Below, piece after piece: positions 8,929 to 17,130 of a DNA stretch of 64,000 nucleotides. The stretch spans positions 124,001-188,000 of the forward strand of contig NZ_JRLF01000006.1 of assembly GCF_001404985.1 (NCBI RefSeq), written 5' to 3'. Each line of letters opens with the position of its first letter. Position 1 is the first letter of the stretch. The notes beneath the pieces were generated by a model. That model was not told the origin of the DNA and made no database searches. It saw only the letters and a program-made list of their open reading frames with translations. Source of the stretch: Flavobacterium aquidurense (lineage in GTDB: Bacteria > Bacteroidota > Bacteroidia > Flavobacteriales > Flavobacteriaceae). The translations under genes were made by a program, and so were the position numbers.

Positions 8929-9396
8929 TTATTTAAGTTTGTTTACAATTTCCTGCAATCTGTTGTGTGCCATATTTATACCTTGTGCAAAAGGCAATTT
9001 CAACATTTGATCACGAAGATCAACAGATTTATAAATTATATGCATCGTGAGTTTACTGGTTTTATCAGAGATCGATTCAAACTCTAAATATTCAAGCTGA
9101 ACAGCAAAAGGTGAGTTTTCCATTTCAAACGTGCGTATAATTCTCTGGTCCGGACTATATTCATGAATCACGCCATTTGCCTTAAACACAATATTTCCGT
9201 GAGGATCAGTCGTTTCAAATTGATAACCGCCGTGTGGGTTGTTTTCTAGTTTCAGTACTTTTGTGCCCATCCATTGTGCTACAATTTCAGGATCATCATA
9301 AGCCTTAAAAAGTAATGCCAGCGGAAGATCAAATTCTCTTGTAATTATAAGATCCTGTTTACCATCCTGAGCATCGATTTTTGTTTTTAGTTCCAT
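8929..9396 (-). CDS. SRPBCC/AHSA1 family protein
   Basis: 155 residues with the START-like fold of Aha1-type proteins: LIITREFDLPLALLFKAYDD, WMGTKVLKLENNPHGGYQF, then FKANGVIHEYSPDQRIIRTF and the long C-terminal helix (AQGINMAHNRLQEIVNKLK). Such proteins carry a hydrophobic ligand cavity. It lies 4 bp after the ArsR-type regulator and 7 bp before the DoxX gene; the ArsR-AHSA1-DoxX trio is a common arrangement, and the regulator probably controls all three. Confidence 0.9.
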   Translation of the reverse strand: MELKTKIDAQDGKQDLIITREFDLPLALLFKAYDDPEIVAQWMGTKVLKLENNPHGGYQFETTDPHGNIVFKANGVIHEYSPDQRIIRTFEMENSPFAVQLEYLEFESISDKTSKLTMHIIYKSVDLRDQMLKLPFAQGINMAHNRLQEIVNKLK

Positions 9397-9400
9397 AAAG

Positions 9401-9724
9401 TTATTTTTTAGGTTTATAGTTCTTCATAATACTTTCTAATTTATTAAATCGATCATCCCACATTTGACGGAAAGGCTCAATAAAATCAGCTACTTCTTTC
9501 ATTTTTATGGCATTGATATGATAATAAATTTCTCTGCCATTCTGTGCCTGTTCCAGTAATTCACATTCCGTCAGGATCTGAATGTGTTTTGAAATCGTTT
9601 GTCTTGACGAATCAAATTTTTCAGCTATAGTTCCGGGTGTCATAGCCTGAATCGCTACCAAACTTAATATTGCCCTGCGGGTAGGGTCGGCAATTGCCTG
9701 AAATACATCTCTACGAATTTCCAT
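9401..9724 (-). CDS. ArsR/SmtB-type winged-helix repressor
   Basis: 107 residues from the ATG at 9722-9724: [20 protein letters not shown] is the classic start of this subgroup, followed by the recognition helix [20 protein letters not shown] and the wing [13 protein letters not shown] longer frame opens at 9772, but its first 16 codons lie inside the promoter and the operator repeats, which argues for the start given here. No metal-binding cysteine pair is present, so it is more likely a non-metal sensor or simple autorepressor of the arsR-SRPBCC-doxX operon. Confidence 0.9.
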   Translation of the reverse strand: MEIRRDVFQAIADPTRRAILSLVAIQAMTPGTIAEKFDSSRQTISKHIQILTECELLEQAQNGREIYYHINAIKMKEVADFIEPFRQMWDDRFNKLESIMKNYKPKK

Positions 9725-9727
9725 TGT

Positions 9728-9772
9728 GCAGTTATTTGACTGCAAATATAACGCAGTTATTTGACTGCGCAA
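9728..9772 (-). promoter_or_regulatory. arsR operon promoter with two identical operators
   Basis: On the minus strand TTG (9770-9772) and TATATTTG (9743-9750) are 19 bp apart and fit the Bacteroidota -33/-7 promoter. Two copies of GCAGTTATTTGACTGC, an inverted repeat with GCAGT/ACTGC arms, lie at 9753-9768 (inside the spacer) and 9728-9743 (from the -7 edge to just before the start codon), exactly 25 bp apart. Binding of the ArsR-type dimer there would block RNA polymerase, so autorepression is inferred. Confidence 0.8.
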
Positions 9773-9826
9773 TATATTTATGCTTTTTTTTTACTTACAA
9801 TCAAGTGTTTAGATGATTTGAAAAAT

Positions 9827-9866
9827 AAAACAACCTCTAAAGTCATACGTCTTTAGAGGTTGTTTT
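9827..9866 (-). terminator. Intrinsic terminator of the ABC-F gene
   Basis: Arms AAAACAACCTCTAAAG (9827-9842) and its complement (9851-9866) form a perfect 16-bp stem with an 8-nt loop. It lies 18 bp past the stop of the ABC-F gene. Confidence 0.85.
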
Positions 9867-9883
9867 AAGGAATTGTATCTTTA

Positions 9884-11470
9884 TTAAAGCTGAATTGTTT
9901 TTTCTATATTTATTTCTTCCAGAAATGATTCATCATGAGAAACCACAATCAATGTTCCTTTATATTCATTAATAGCGGCTGAAAGGATTTCGATATTCTG
10001 AATATCTAAATTATTTGTTGGTTCATCTAAAATAATAATGTCCGGTGATCCATTATTTATTGTCAGGCAACACAACATTAGCCGCATTTTTTCGCCACCG
10101 CTTAAAGCACTACAAGGTTTATCCCAATATTCTCTATGGAATAAAAAGCGATTAAGTCTCATTTTTATTTCGTGTTCTTCTAATCCTGAGCTATTAAATT
10201 GTTGTGCCTGATCATAAACCTTAAGTTCATTATTTATAAGCGAATAATCCTGATCGATATAAACCGATTTATTTTGCGCAGAATATACCGTTCCTGATTT
10301 AGGCTCTAATTTTTCCAGAATTATTTTGATCAGAGTTGTTTTTCCGGATCCATTATTGCCTTTAAGAACAATTCTTTCTCCGCTTATTATCTCGATATTT
10401 AAATCTTTTTTCCATAATAACCGCTCTTTATAACTGTAGTTGATCGCATTTGCCTTAAACAAAATCTTACCTTTATGTAAACCCGAATTATCAAAACCAA
10501 ATTTCATCTGATCTACATCAGGCAAAGCAGACCGTAGTTCTCGTAATTCCTTCGATATGCCGTCAATTTTCTCTACATGAACGCTTTTGAGTTTCGAGGA
10601 GCTATTTTCGGCATTATTGCGTAACGTATTCATCATTATTCTGGCAACACCTGATTTCTCTTGTTTCTTTTTTCCTCGTGCATCCAGTTTTTGCTGTCTT
10701 TCTATTGTTTCACGTTCTTTTTCCCTAGCTTTTCGCAAGGCTTTTTCTTTACTGTGTAAATCCTGGTTCAGGGCAGTTTTTTCGATTTCTTTCTGCTCAG
10801 CATAAAAATTATAATTTCCGCCATAAATGCTGATACCACGTTTACTAAGTTCATAAACGGTGTTTAAAAGGTTCAGCAATTTTCGATCGTGGCTCACAAT
10901 AATCAAACTGCTGTTTGTAGAATCAATAAAGTTGTACAACAATTCTCTTGCTGCATGATCGAGGTGATTGCTGGGCTCATCAAGTAAAACCAATTCAGGT
11001 TCATGAATGGAGATACCGGCAAGAAAAACCTTTGTTTTCTGACCTCCGCTTAATGTTTCAATTTTTTGCGTTAGATCTAAATCAGATAATTGCCAATATT
11101 TTAGCGCAGTATAACAACGTTCTTCAATAGTCCAGTCATCGTTTAATACCGTAAGATTTTCTTCTGTTACGTTTCCTTCCAGTATTGCTGTAAGTGCATT
11201 CAGTTTATCATTGACACGCAAAGCTTCGCCAATTGTAAGATGATTGTATTGCCCAAAAATTTGAGGAATATAATAAGGCTCAGAGTTAACTTTTAGTTCT
11301 CCGTTTGAAGGCTGTAATTCGCTGGCAATAATTTTTAGCAACGTCGATTTTCCAACGCCATTATTGCCAATTAGTGCAATTTTTTCCTGATTATTTATTG
11401 TAAAACCAATGTTGTCAAACAATAAATCAGTGTTGCTGTGTTTATATGAAATGTTTTGTAGAATAAGCAT
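9884..11470 (-). CDS. ABC-F family ATPase
   Basis: 528 residues with two ABC domains and no membrane segments, the ABC-F layout. Domain 1 has Walker A GNNGVGKST (35-43), signature LSGGQ (140-144) and Walker B LVLLDEPSNHLD (160-171). A charged linker of about 80 residues (EKALRKAREKERETIERQQK) follows; domain 2 has GNNGSGKTT, ALSGGEKMR and IIILDEPTNNLD. ABC-F proteins act on the ribosome: some relieve stalls, some protect from antibiotics. Its subgroup cannot be assigned by eye. A -7 like TATCTTTG at 11583-11590 would give a 5' leader of about 105 nt, as seen for many antibiotic-responsive ABC-F genes. Confidence 0.88.
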   Translation of the reverse strand: MLILQNISYKHSNTDLLFDNIGFTINNQEKIALIGNNGVGKSTLLKIIASELQPSNGELKVNSEPYYIPQIFGQYNHLTIGEALRVNDKLNALTAILEGNVTEENLTVLNDDWTIEERCYTALKYWQLSDLDLTQKIETLSGGQKTKVFLAGISIHEPELVLLDEPSNHLDHAARELLYNFIDSTNSSLIIVSHDRKLLNLLNTVYELSKRGISIYGGNYNFYAEQKEIEKTALNQDLHSKEKALRKAREKERETIERQQKLDARGKKKQEKSGVARIMMNTLRNNAENSSSKLKSVHVEKIDGISKELRELRSALPDVDQMKFGFDNSGLHKGKILFKANAINYSYKERLLWKKDLNIEIISGERIVLKGNNGSGKTTLIKIILEKLEPKSGTVYSAQNKSVYIDQDYSLINNELKVYDQAQQFNSSGLEEHEIKMRLNRFLFHREYWDKPCSALSGGEKMRLMLCCLTINNGSPDIIILDEPTNNLDIQNIEILSAAINEYKGTLIVVSHDESFLEEINIEKTIQL

Positions 11471-11667
11471 AATTTCTTTCTGTTAAGATGAATAAATAGC
11501 ATAACCGCGATTGCAGTTTGCTCTTTAAATTTTCTAAAAGAAATTATTTTTCACATAAATGATTTGTATTATTTTAAGAATGCAAAGATACAATTTGTGT
11601 TTTTATTTTAAAGAAAAAATACCAATCCTTATAACGAACCTGAATTTAGAGTTTAATTTAAATAAAA

Positions 11668-11689
11668 AACCACGCTGTATTGCGTGGTT
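11668..11689 (-). terminator. Intrinsic terminator after the lipocalin-like gene
   Basis: AACCACGC (11668-11675) pairs with GCGTGGTT (11682-11689) around a 6-nt loop, followed on the minus strand by a T-rich tract. Confidence 0.75.
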
Positions 11690-11713
11690 AATCAGGTTTA
11701 TATAAAGTATATG

Positions 11714-12082
11714 CTATATTTTTTTGAGTGTGACTTTCATCTCTTTGCTGTCTAAAATCAGTTCGTCATTAGTTATAGTACTTTCACAAGGATATGGGGT
11801 TCCTGTTTCATCTTTTATTACTAAACTTTTTCCTCCTTTTGTCAACGCAAATGTACCATCCGTTATTTCTCTTTGTAGATATCCCGTAACATGTCCGTCT
11901 TTTGTAAATGTTAGTTGTCCCTGAGTCAGGATTACATTTTTTAAAGAGTCAGAAAGAGGTATTTTTGGTTCAACAGCTGTGATTTTCCAGGAGTTTACCA
12001 GTTTGTTTCGATATTTGTGACATGAAACCATTAATACTGCTAATAATGCAATTCCGAAGATAAATAATTTAGATTTTTTCAT
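11714..12082 (-). CDS. Lipocalin-like lipoprotein
   Basis: 122 residues with a lipoprotein signal (LLAVLMVSC, lipid-modified Cys21). The mature part starts NKLVNSWKITAVEPK and contains LTFTKDGHVTGYLQ, the pattern of Bacteroidota lipocalin-like domains: a small beta-barrel whose first strand carries the W-K/R-I/V motif. No ligand can be named. It is a single-gene unit flanked by two hairpin terminators. Confidence 0.75.
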   Translation of the reverse strand: MKKSKLFIFGIALLAVLMVSCHKYRNKLVNSWKITAVEPKIPLSDSLKNVILTQGQLTFTKDGHVTGYLQREITDGTFALTKGGKSLVIKDETGTPYPCESTITNDELILDSKEMKVTLKKI

Positions 12083-12242
12083 GATTTTGTGATTAAGGTT
12101 AGACCACAGAAATTTACAAAAATATTTTTAATTAAAAATCTAAAAATCAAATATTTATAAAAATAAACAGGAATTAAACCTACAATTCCTTATTAAATCA
12201 GCAAATGCAATACTTGGATAAAAACAGCAATACACAAAAAAA

Positions 12243-12264
12243 AAGACACCCGTTAGTGTGTCTT
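12243..12264 (-). terminator. Intrinsic terminator after the transglutaminase gene
   Basis: AAGACAC (12243-12249) and GTGTCTT (12258-12264) form a 7-bp stem continued by an A-run/T-rich pair. It follows the stop at 12316 by about 50 bp. Confidence 0.65.
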
Positions 12265-12315
12265 CATATAAATTCCTGAAACCTCTAAAATTCAAATCAT
12301 TACTAACTTTAAAAA

Positions 12316-13257
12316 TTATTTTAAAGTTAGCGCTCCTAAAATTTCTTCGTACATAAATGGTCCGCCGGGATATTTGGCTGTATAATCAAGATTCATCCAT
12401 ACTTGCCCGCGTTCGTCAATATGGTAATGGATTTTTTTGCCATAACTTTCTTTTACAAAAAGTACATTCTTGATTAAATAATTGACTTTTTCCAGATCAA
12501 TTAAGGAACCAATCAGAATTTCCGGATATATATGCCCTTTAGTATGAATTAGCCTTGGAGTTCCGCCAATAGAACGAATTGCGGCAGCCATTAAAATAGA
12601 ATGATCATCGCAATCGCCGGAAAAATATTCTAATGATTCGCTTGCCGTTGCAATATAATCACCTTCTTTAGGATCATTAACATAATTCCAACGTCCGTTT
12701 ATTTCTTTAAAAACTGCAAAACACTGAATAATAGTTCTATAATCTGAATACCCTTTTATCCCTTTAAAGTGCTTTGTAGTCGCCATTATGGCAAAATTGC
12801 GAACCTTTGGGTTTTGATATTCTATGGCATTAATAATTTTTGATTTATTAGGAAACGGAAGCAGCTTTGCCACAATAATATCCTGCGGAAAAGGATTATC
12901 AGACATCGTATAAATCATTGAATTATAATCTTCGGATATTTCACTAAAACCATAATTTCCTATTACACTTCCGTAGATAAGCACCAATATATAAATTGCT
13001 ATACATAAGATGATTATAGTTCGCAGATACATTAAAAGAAAGAAAATAGCAGCAAACACAAAGATAAAAATAAAGACACGGTCAAGATTAAATGGCCATT
13101 CTAAATCAATTAGGTTCTGATGCAGTATGATAAAAATTGGAATCGTAATTAAAAGGCTCAACAGCATAATAATAATCCTGTCCCAGGGAGATTTCACCTG
13201 TAATCTGGATTTTAATTGCGGAAAGTCAATTTTAGGAAATTTTATCATAAGAATCAA
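12316..13257 (-). CDS. Membrane-anchored transglutaminase-like protein
   Basis: 313 residues. Three hydrophobic segments (about 28-47, 61-77 and 79-100) form an N-terminal anchor. The C-terminal domain is transglutaminase-like, with a visible triad: C216 in FSGDCDDHSILMAAAIRSIG, H242 in TKGHIYPEI and D291 in WMNLDYTA. Bacterial members usually act as cysteine proteases or amidases rather than crosslinkers; the substrate is unknown. The gene starts 9 bp after the substrate-binding-like gene, so the two are very likely co-transcribed. Confidence 0.82.
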   Translation of the reverse strand: MILMIKFPKIDFPQLKSRLQVKSPWDRIIIMLLSLLITIPIFIILHQNLIDLEWPFNLDRVFIFIFVFAAIFFLLMYLRTIIILCIAIYILVLIYGSVIGNYGFSEISEDYNSMIYTMSDNPFPQDIIVAKLLPFPNKSKIINAIEYQNPKVRNFAIMATTKHFKGIKGYSDYRTIIQCFAVFKEINGRWNYVNDPKEGDYIATASESLEYFSGDCDDHSILMAAAIRSIGGTPRLIHTKGHIYPEILIGSLIDLEKVNYLIKNVLFVKESYGKKIHYHIDERGQVWMNLDYTAKYPGGPFMYEEILGALTLK

Positions 13258-13266
13258 AAGCAGTAT

Positions 13267-14118
13267 TTACAGCGCTTTTACAGTTTCAACAAAAGTACTT
13301 TTTTTATCAATAATTCCCAGATCAAATAACTGATTTTGAATTTTAATAAATGCTTTTTCGCTCAAATTCTTTTGAGACCATTGTGTAAGTTTTAACCATT
13401 CCTGAATATCTTCGATCTTTTGATTGAATAATTCTGATAATGTTTTGTCTATATTAGGGATCTGAGTAAAATCCTGGGTTGTTTTGTTTATAATTTCAAG
13501 TATTTTTTCGACTGTTTTAGGGTTCTTTTTCAGGAATTCATCACGAACCGTAATTACAAATGAAGGCCATGGAGTAGGGCAGTCGCCAACACGTCTGAAA
13601 ATTCCCTGATCTACAAGCGGTTTTGTCATAAAACGTTCCCACATAAAATAATCAGCCGTTCCTTTTGTCAAAGCTTCAACGGCACCATCGATGGTATTGA
13701 TGATCTCAAATTGCAAATTATCAGTTTGCCAGCCATTTTCATGTGCATTTACGTAAGCCATTAACTGAGATCCGGAACCAATTCTGGAAATTGCTACTTT
13801 TTTATCCTTGAGATCTTTTACACTTTGAAAATCTGATTTTGCCGCAACATGAATTCCCCAGATCAAAGGTGACTGAACATAAATCTGAACAATTTTACTG
13901 GGGTTTCCGGCAACGATGTCTTTTACAATTCCTTCGGTTAAAATAACAGCAATGTCAGCTTCACCATCACGAAGCATCTGGCACATTTTGCCGGTACCTT
14001 CCGGAATATTGTTCCATTGCAAATCAATGCTTTCAGCTTCAAATTCACCATTTTCAATGCATAAATGCCATGGCAAATTGAAGTGTTCCGGAACACCTAC
14101 AATTTTTACAGTTTTCAT
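13267..14118 (-). CDS. Periplasmic-binding-fold (SsuA/THI5-like) protein without signal peptide
   Basis: 283 residues with the type 2 solute-binding fold: KIVGVPEHFNLPWHLCIENG as the first lobe, GEADIAVILTEGIVKDIVAG, the hinge region VKDLKDKKVAISRIGSGSQL, and DYFMWERFMTKPLVDQGIF in the second lobe. It resembles the SsuA/NMT1-THI5 superfamily, but there is no signal peptide or lipobox, so it should stay in the cytoplasm. No ABC permease or ATPase gene is near. It may be an enzyme or ligand sensor rather than a transporter part. The only partner visible is the downstream transglutaminase-like gene. Confidence 0.75.
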   Translation of the reverse strand: MKTVKIVGVPEHFNLPWHLCIENGEFEAESIDLQWNNIPEGTGKMCQMLRDGEADIAVILTEGIVKDIVAGNPSKIVQIYVQSPLIWGIHVAAKSDFQSVKDLKDKKVAISRIGSGSQLMAYVNAHENGWQTDNLQFEIINTIDGAVEALTKGTADYFMWERFMTKPLVDQGIFRRVGDCPTPWPSFVITVRDEFLKKNPKTVEKILEIINKTTQDFTQIPNIDKTLSELFNQKIEDIQEWLKLTQWSQKNLSEKAFIKIQNQLFDLGIIDKKSTFVETVKAL

Positions 14119-14172
14119 TTTTAGTTAAGTTTAAGTTTGGTAAGCGTATTTTAAGTCTGTTTGTTTGTTTGT

Positions 14173-14649
14173 TTAATTTTTTAATAAATCGGTTCTGTGT
14201 TTCTCAGAAAGACAAGGCTCCGCAAATTCTATTATTGAATTTGATTCATATTCATCCAATAAACTTTTAACTATAGAATAATCTACATTTTTAACAATCT
14301 CAACAGCAAAAAAAGTATCATTCAACCCTTCTGATATGCAGTTAATTGATTTTAATTTCTCCCTGATAATTTCCTTATCAAATCCTTCTTCCAAAATTAG
14401 AACCTGAACGATAGAATTTCCTGAACTCTGTATGGTTTCCCTATGTATAAAGTTTTTTTCATTTTCGTCATATTCTGCACGAAAAATATCATCGGTTGCT
14501 ATCAAAGGTCCAAAAAACGGAATATTATCCAATTTAAAGTATCCCTTTTCAACATCAATCACTTCAGCCCACATCGTTTCTGAAACAATCTCTTCAAGAT
14601 AGGTGCTGTAATATTTGAATAGTATTTTTTTATGTGTTTCTTCTGCCAT
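14173..14649 (-). CDS. DUF4265 family protein
   Basis: 158 residues, soluble. It matches the DUF4265 pattern: an early TMWAEVIDVEKGYFKLDNIP followed by FFGPLIATDDIF, then RETIQSSGNSIVQVLIL. The second half (SINCISEGLNDTFFAVEIVK) looks like a ferredoxin-like beta-alpha-beta unit. The function of the family is not known. It lies upstream of the solute-binding-like gene on the same strand (54 bp). Confidence 0.78.
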   Translation of the reverse strand: MAEETHKKILFKYYSTYLEEIVSETMWAEVIDVEKGYFKLDNIPFFGPLIATDDIFRAEYDENEKNFIHRETIQSSGNSIVQVLILEEGFDKEIIREKLKSINCISEGLNDTFFAVEIVKNVDYSIVKSLLDEYESNSIIEFAEPCLSEKHRTDLLKN

Positions 14650-14719
14650 TATTTATTTGTAATATTTTTTAATCTCAAGAATTAAAATCAATTCTCTAAT
14701 TTTTAAATTGACTTATTAT

Positions 14720-15112
14720 CTAATTAATTTCGTCTATTTCTGCTTTCAAGGGCGAAACAACAATGCGATAACCATCCGGATCCAGGAACATTTGTCCGTT
14801 TTCATTCCAGAAAGGATTAATTGCATGTATACTTGAAATATTATGCTGTAAAAGCCTTTTTATTAATTCGTTATAATCTAAAATTGTTTTTGGATAAAGT
14901 ACAATTACATCATCTTCATCAAAAGAGTGATTTGCTTTTGTTTGGGATTGTGTAAATTCAAAATGCCAGTCTAAACCGGATTTTCCAATAAAAATACCAT
15001 CATAATTATTATGATTTTCAAAACCTCCTAATCGCTCAAAACCAAGAATGTCGACATAAAAATCTTCAATTGCTTCCAGGTTATTGGTATGTCTTGCTAC
15101 TCTTAAAAACAT
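14720..15112 (-). CDS. VOC family protein (YycE-like)
   Basis: 130 residues with one VOC module: MFLRVARHTNNLEAIEDFYV at the start, ILGFERLGGFENH, WHFEFTQSQ with a metal-ligand type glutamate, and the closing MFLDPDGYRIVVSPL. The HTN/ENH pattern is that of the YycE-like subgroup. It lies 4 bp downstream of the DinB-family gene, so the two are probably co-transcribed. Confidence 0.85.
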   Translation of the reverse strand: MFLRVARHTNNLEAIEDFYVDILGFERLGGFENHNNYDGIFIGKSGLDWHFEFTQSQTKANHSFDEDDVIVLYPKTILDYNELIKRLLQHNISSIHAINPFWNENGQMFLDPDGYRIVVSPLKAEIDEIN

Positions 15113-15116
15113 AATT

Positions 15117-15557
15117 CTAAGATTTTATCTGATTGATATGATGTTCTAAATGTTCTATATAATCAGTCATCAAAAACTTTAAATCAATTACTGATTCATC
15201 ACTCAGAACAATTTTATAATCTAAAACTTTCTCATCAACAGATTTCATGAGTTTCACAATTTGCTTGTTTAATAAAAACCAAAGCTGTGTTAACTCCTGA
15301 ATATCCATTTCCTGATATTGATTTAAATTTACTAAATCTATTTGATTATATGGTCTGTGTTGGTAAGGTTTTTCGAGATAATTTATTTCTGTAAACCTAA
15401 CGAGATTATGAAGCGCTGAATCTGTTAAATGTCCTAAAATTTCTTTTTTAGACCATTTTCCGGGTTTTCTTTCCTCTAATATATTTTGAGTTATTGTTGG
15501 AAAATAAGTGCCATTTTCCAACAATAATTTTTCAAATCTAAGAATAGCAGTTTGCAT
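15117..15557 (-). CDS. DinB family protein
   Basis: 146 residues, a four-helix bundle of the DinB/YfiT type. The metal-binding histidines fit: H42 in KKEILGHLTDSALHN and the pair in the C-terminal helix YIEHLEHHINQI. The segment ERKPGKWSKKEILGHL is typical of the DinB_2 group. Members are thiol-dependent or hydrolytic metalloenzymes of mostly unknown substrate. Confidence 0.87.
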   Translation of the reverse strand: MQTAILRFEKLLLENGTYFPTITQNILEERKPGKWSKKEILGHLTDSALHNLVRFTEINYLEKPYQHRPYNQIDLVNLNQYQEMDIQELTQLWFLLNKQIVKLMKSVDEKVLDYKIVLSDESVIDLKFLMTDYIEHLEHHINQIKS

Positions 15558-15592
15558 AAATTATTTAATTATCTAACTGACAAATTTCCTGA

Positions 15593-16462
15593 TTATTTTT
15601 GAGCCAGCTTGTTCAAAGTGTACGTAATCAACTCATCAACTGCTTTATAAGGATCTTCACTAAAAGTTCCAGAAGCACGATTGGCTATAATTGCATTTAG
15701 AGATAACGCATTATGTCCTAAAAGTGCTGATAACCCATAGATAGCAGCTGTTTCCATCTCTAAATTAGTGATTTTTTCATCATTAAAATTAAAACTGTCC
15801 ATTTTACTGTTTAATGCTTCATCCTGAATGTTTAAACGTAAAACACGCCCTTGTGGCCCGTAAAAACCTCCGGCTGTAGCTGTAATTCCTTTAAATATTT
15901 TATCTGACTCAATAATTTTTTCTAATTTTTCAGAACACGCAATCGCATAAGGTTTTCCTTTTCTGATATCCCAATTCGTGTGTGCAATAAAAGCATCTTC
16001 GATCGCTGCATTCGATACTTCATCAATCAGGTAGGAGCGAAGCATATTATCTAATCCCAAACCAAATTTAGACATCACAAAACTATCAACCGGAATATCA
16101 GCATGCAATGAACCTGAAGTTCCAATTCTGATAATATTCAAAGATGTTAATTCTTTTTTTGGCTGGCGTGTCTCTAAATCAATATTTACCAAAGCATCTA
16201 ATTCATTTATCACAATATCAATATTGTCAGGACCAATTCCGGTTGACATTACAGATATTCTTTTGCCTTTATAAATTCCGGTTTGTGTTTTAAATTCTCT
16301 TTTTTGGGTAGAATATTCAATCGAATCAAAAAATTGTGTAATTTTTTCTACTCTGTTTTGATCTCCAACAAAAATTATATCGTGAGCTATATGTTCAGGA
16401 CGAAGGTTTAAGTGGTAAACGCTTCCGTCCGGATTAAGTATTAATTCTGAGTTTTGTATCAT
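15593..16462 (-). CDS. Nucleoside phosphorylase (uridine phosphorylase-like)
   Basis: 289 residues of the PNP/UDP family. Visible are the phosphate-binding region (FVGDQNRVEKI and MSTGIGPDN), the RIGTSGSLHADIPVDSF strand, and the nucleoside-binding NLEMETAAIYGLSALLGHNA with the ribose-contacting M-E pair. It should cleave a nucleoside with phosphate for salvage in the cytoplasm; whether the base is uracil or a purine cannot be fixed by eye, although the overall pattern favours uridine phosphorylase-like proteins. Confidence 0.85.
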   Translation of the reverse strand: MIQNSELILNPDGSVYHLNLRPEHIAHDIIFVGDQNRVEKITQFFDSIEYSTQKREFKTQTGIYKGKRISVMSTGIGPDNIDIVINELDALVNIDLETRQPKKELTSLNIIRIGTSGSLHADIPVDSFVMSKFGLGLDNMLRSYLIDEVSNAAIEDAFIAHTNWDIRKGKPYAIACSEKLEKIIESDKIFKGITATAGGFYGPQGRVLRLNIQDEALNSKMDSFNFNDEKITNLEMETAAIYGLSALLGHNALSLNAIIANRASGTFSEDPYKAVDELITYTLNKLAQK

Positions 16463-16685
16463 ATTTTTTCTTTAAGGTTCAAAGTGACAAAGGTTCAAAG
16501 GTTTTATACATCTGAAATTATAATTTAAAAAAATCAAATCTCAATAACCTAAAATTCAAAAGACAAAGCTTTGCGTTCTTAGCCTTTTTGCAAAAAACCT
16601 TCACTTGTAATTCTTTGCGTGCTTTGGGGTTAATTTTTTTTATTCAATCTAAAATCTAAAATCAATAATCTAAAATCTAAAATTA

Positions 16686-17018
16686 TCATCCTCCAACACG
16701 TTTTGTTTTAAATCCTTTTGCTTTCAGGATTTCCATGATTTTATCGCGATAATCGCCCTGGATAATGATTGAAGCATCTTTAAAAGTTCCGCCAACGCTT
16801 AATTTTGTTTTAATTTCTTTGGCCAAAATTTTAAAATCTTCGTCACTTCCTTCATAACCTTCGATTATGGTTGTAGCTTTTCCTTTTCGCTTTTCGAATT
16901 TACAAATCATAGGTTCTTTTTGAATATAAAGAACATGATCCTGTTCCTGAATTTCTTCAGTTTCATTTGATTCTACGTGATCCGGAAATAAGTTTTTTAA
17001 TTGATCTTGTAAGTCCAT
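16686..17018 (-). CDS. SUI1/eIF1 family translation factor (YciH-like)
   Basis: 110 residues. The C-terminal SUI1 domain is clear: FEKRKGKATTIIEGYEGSDE, LAKEIKTKLSVGGTFKDASI, IIQGDYRDKIMEILKAKGFK. Bacterial YciH-type proteins bind the small ribosomal subunit and affect initiation fidelity. The N-terminal ~30 residues are acidic and likely flexible. It lies 112 bp downstream of the oxygenase gene, with a hairpin in between. Confidence 0.9.
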   Translation of the reverse strand: MDLQDQLKNLFPDHVESNETEEIQEQDHVLYIQKEPMICKFEKRKGKATTIIEGYEGSDEDFKILAKEIKTKLSVGGTFKDASIIIQGDYRDKIMEILKAKGFKTKRVGG

Positions 17019-17068
17019 AAATTTTTATGCTAAAAAATAAATTTCAATAGTTGTGGTTTCTAAAAATT

Positions 17069-17107
17069 AAATTCCAAATCCCAATTGATAGTTGGAATTT
17101 GGAATTT
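17069..17107 (-). terminator. Hairpin between the oxygenase and SUI1 genes
   Basis: Arms 17069-17084 and 17092-17107 (AAATTCCAAAT... type) pair over 16 bp with one mismatch and a 7-nt loop. A T-rich stretch follows on either side. A related half copy (CCAATTGGAATTTGGGATTT) is seen at 29581-29600. Confidence 0.65.
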
Positions 17108-17130
17108 TAATATTTCAATTTTATTTAGTG

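Noticed and set aside
9725..9772. Longer start for the ArsR-type gene
   Set aside because: These codons overlap the promoter and both operator repeats, and the family begins at the Met encoded at 9722-9724.
10948..11130. Plus-strand frame inside the ABC-F gene
   Set aside because: It is a complement of conserved ABC motifs, including the signature and Walker B of domain 1.
11471..11713. Leader peptide before the ABC-F gene
   Set aside because: Only very short or overlapping frames are present, and no terminator hairpin lies between them and the gene start.
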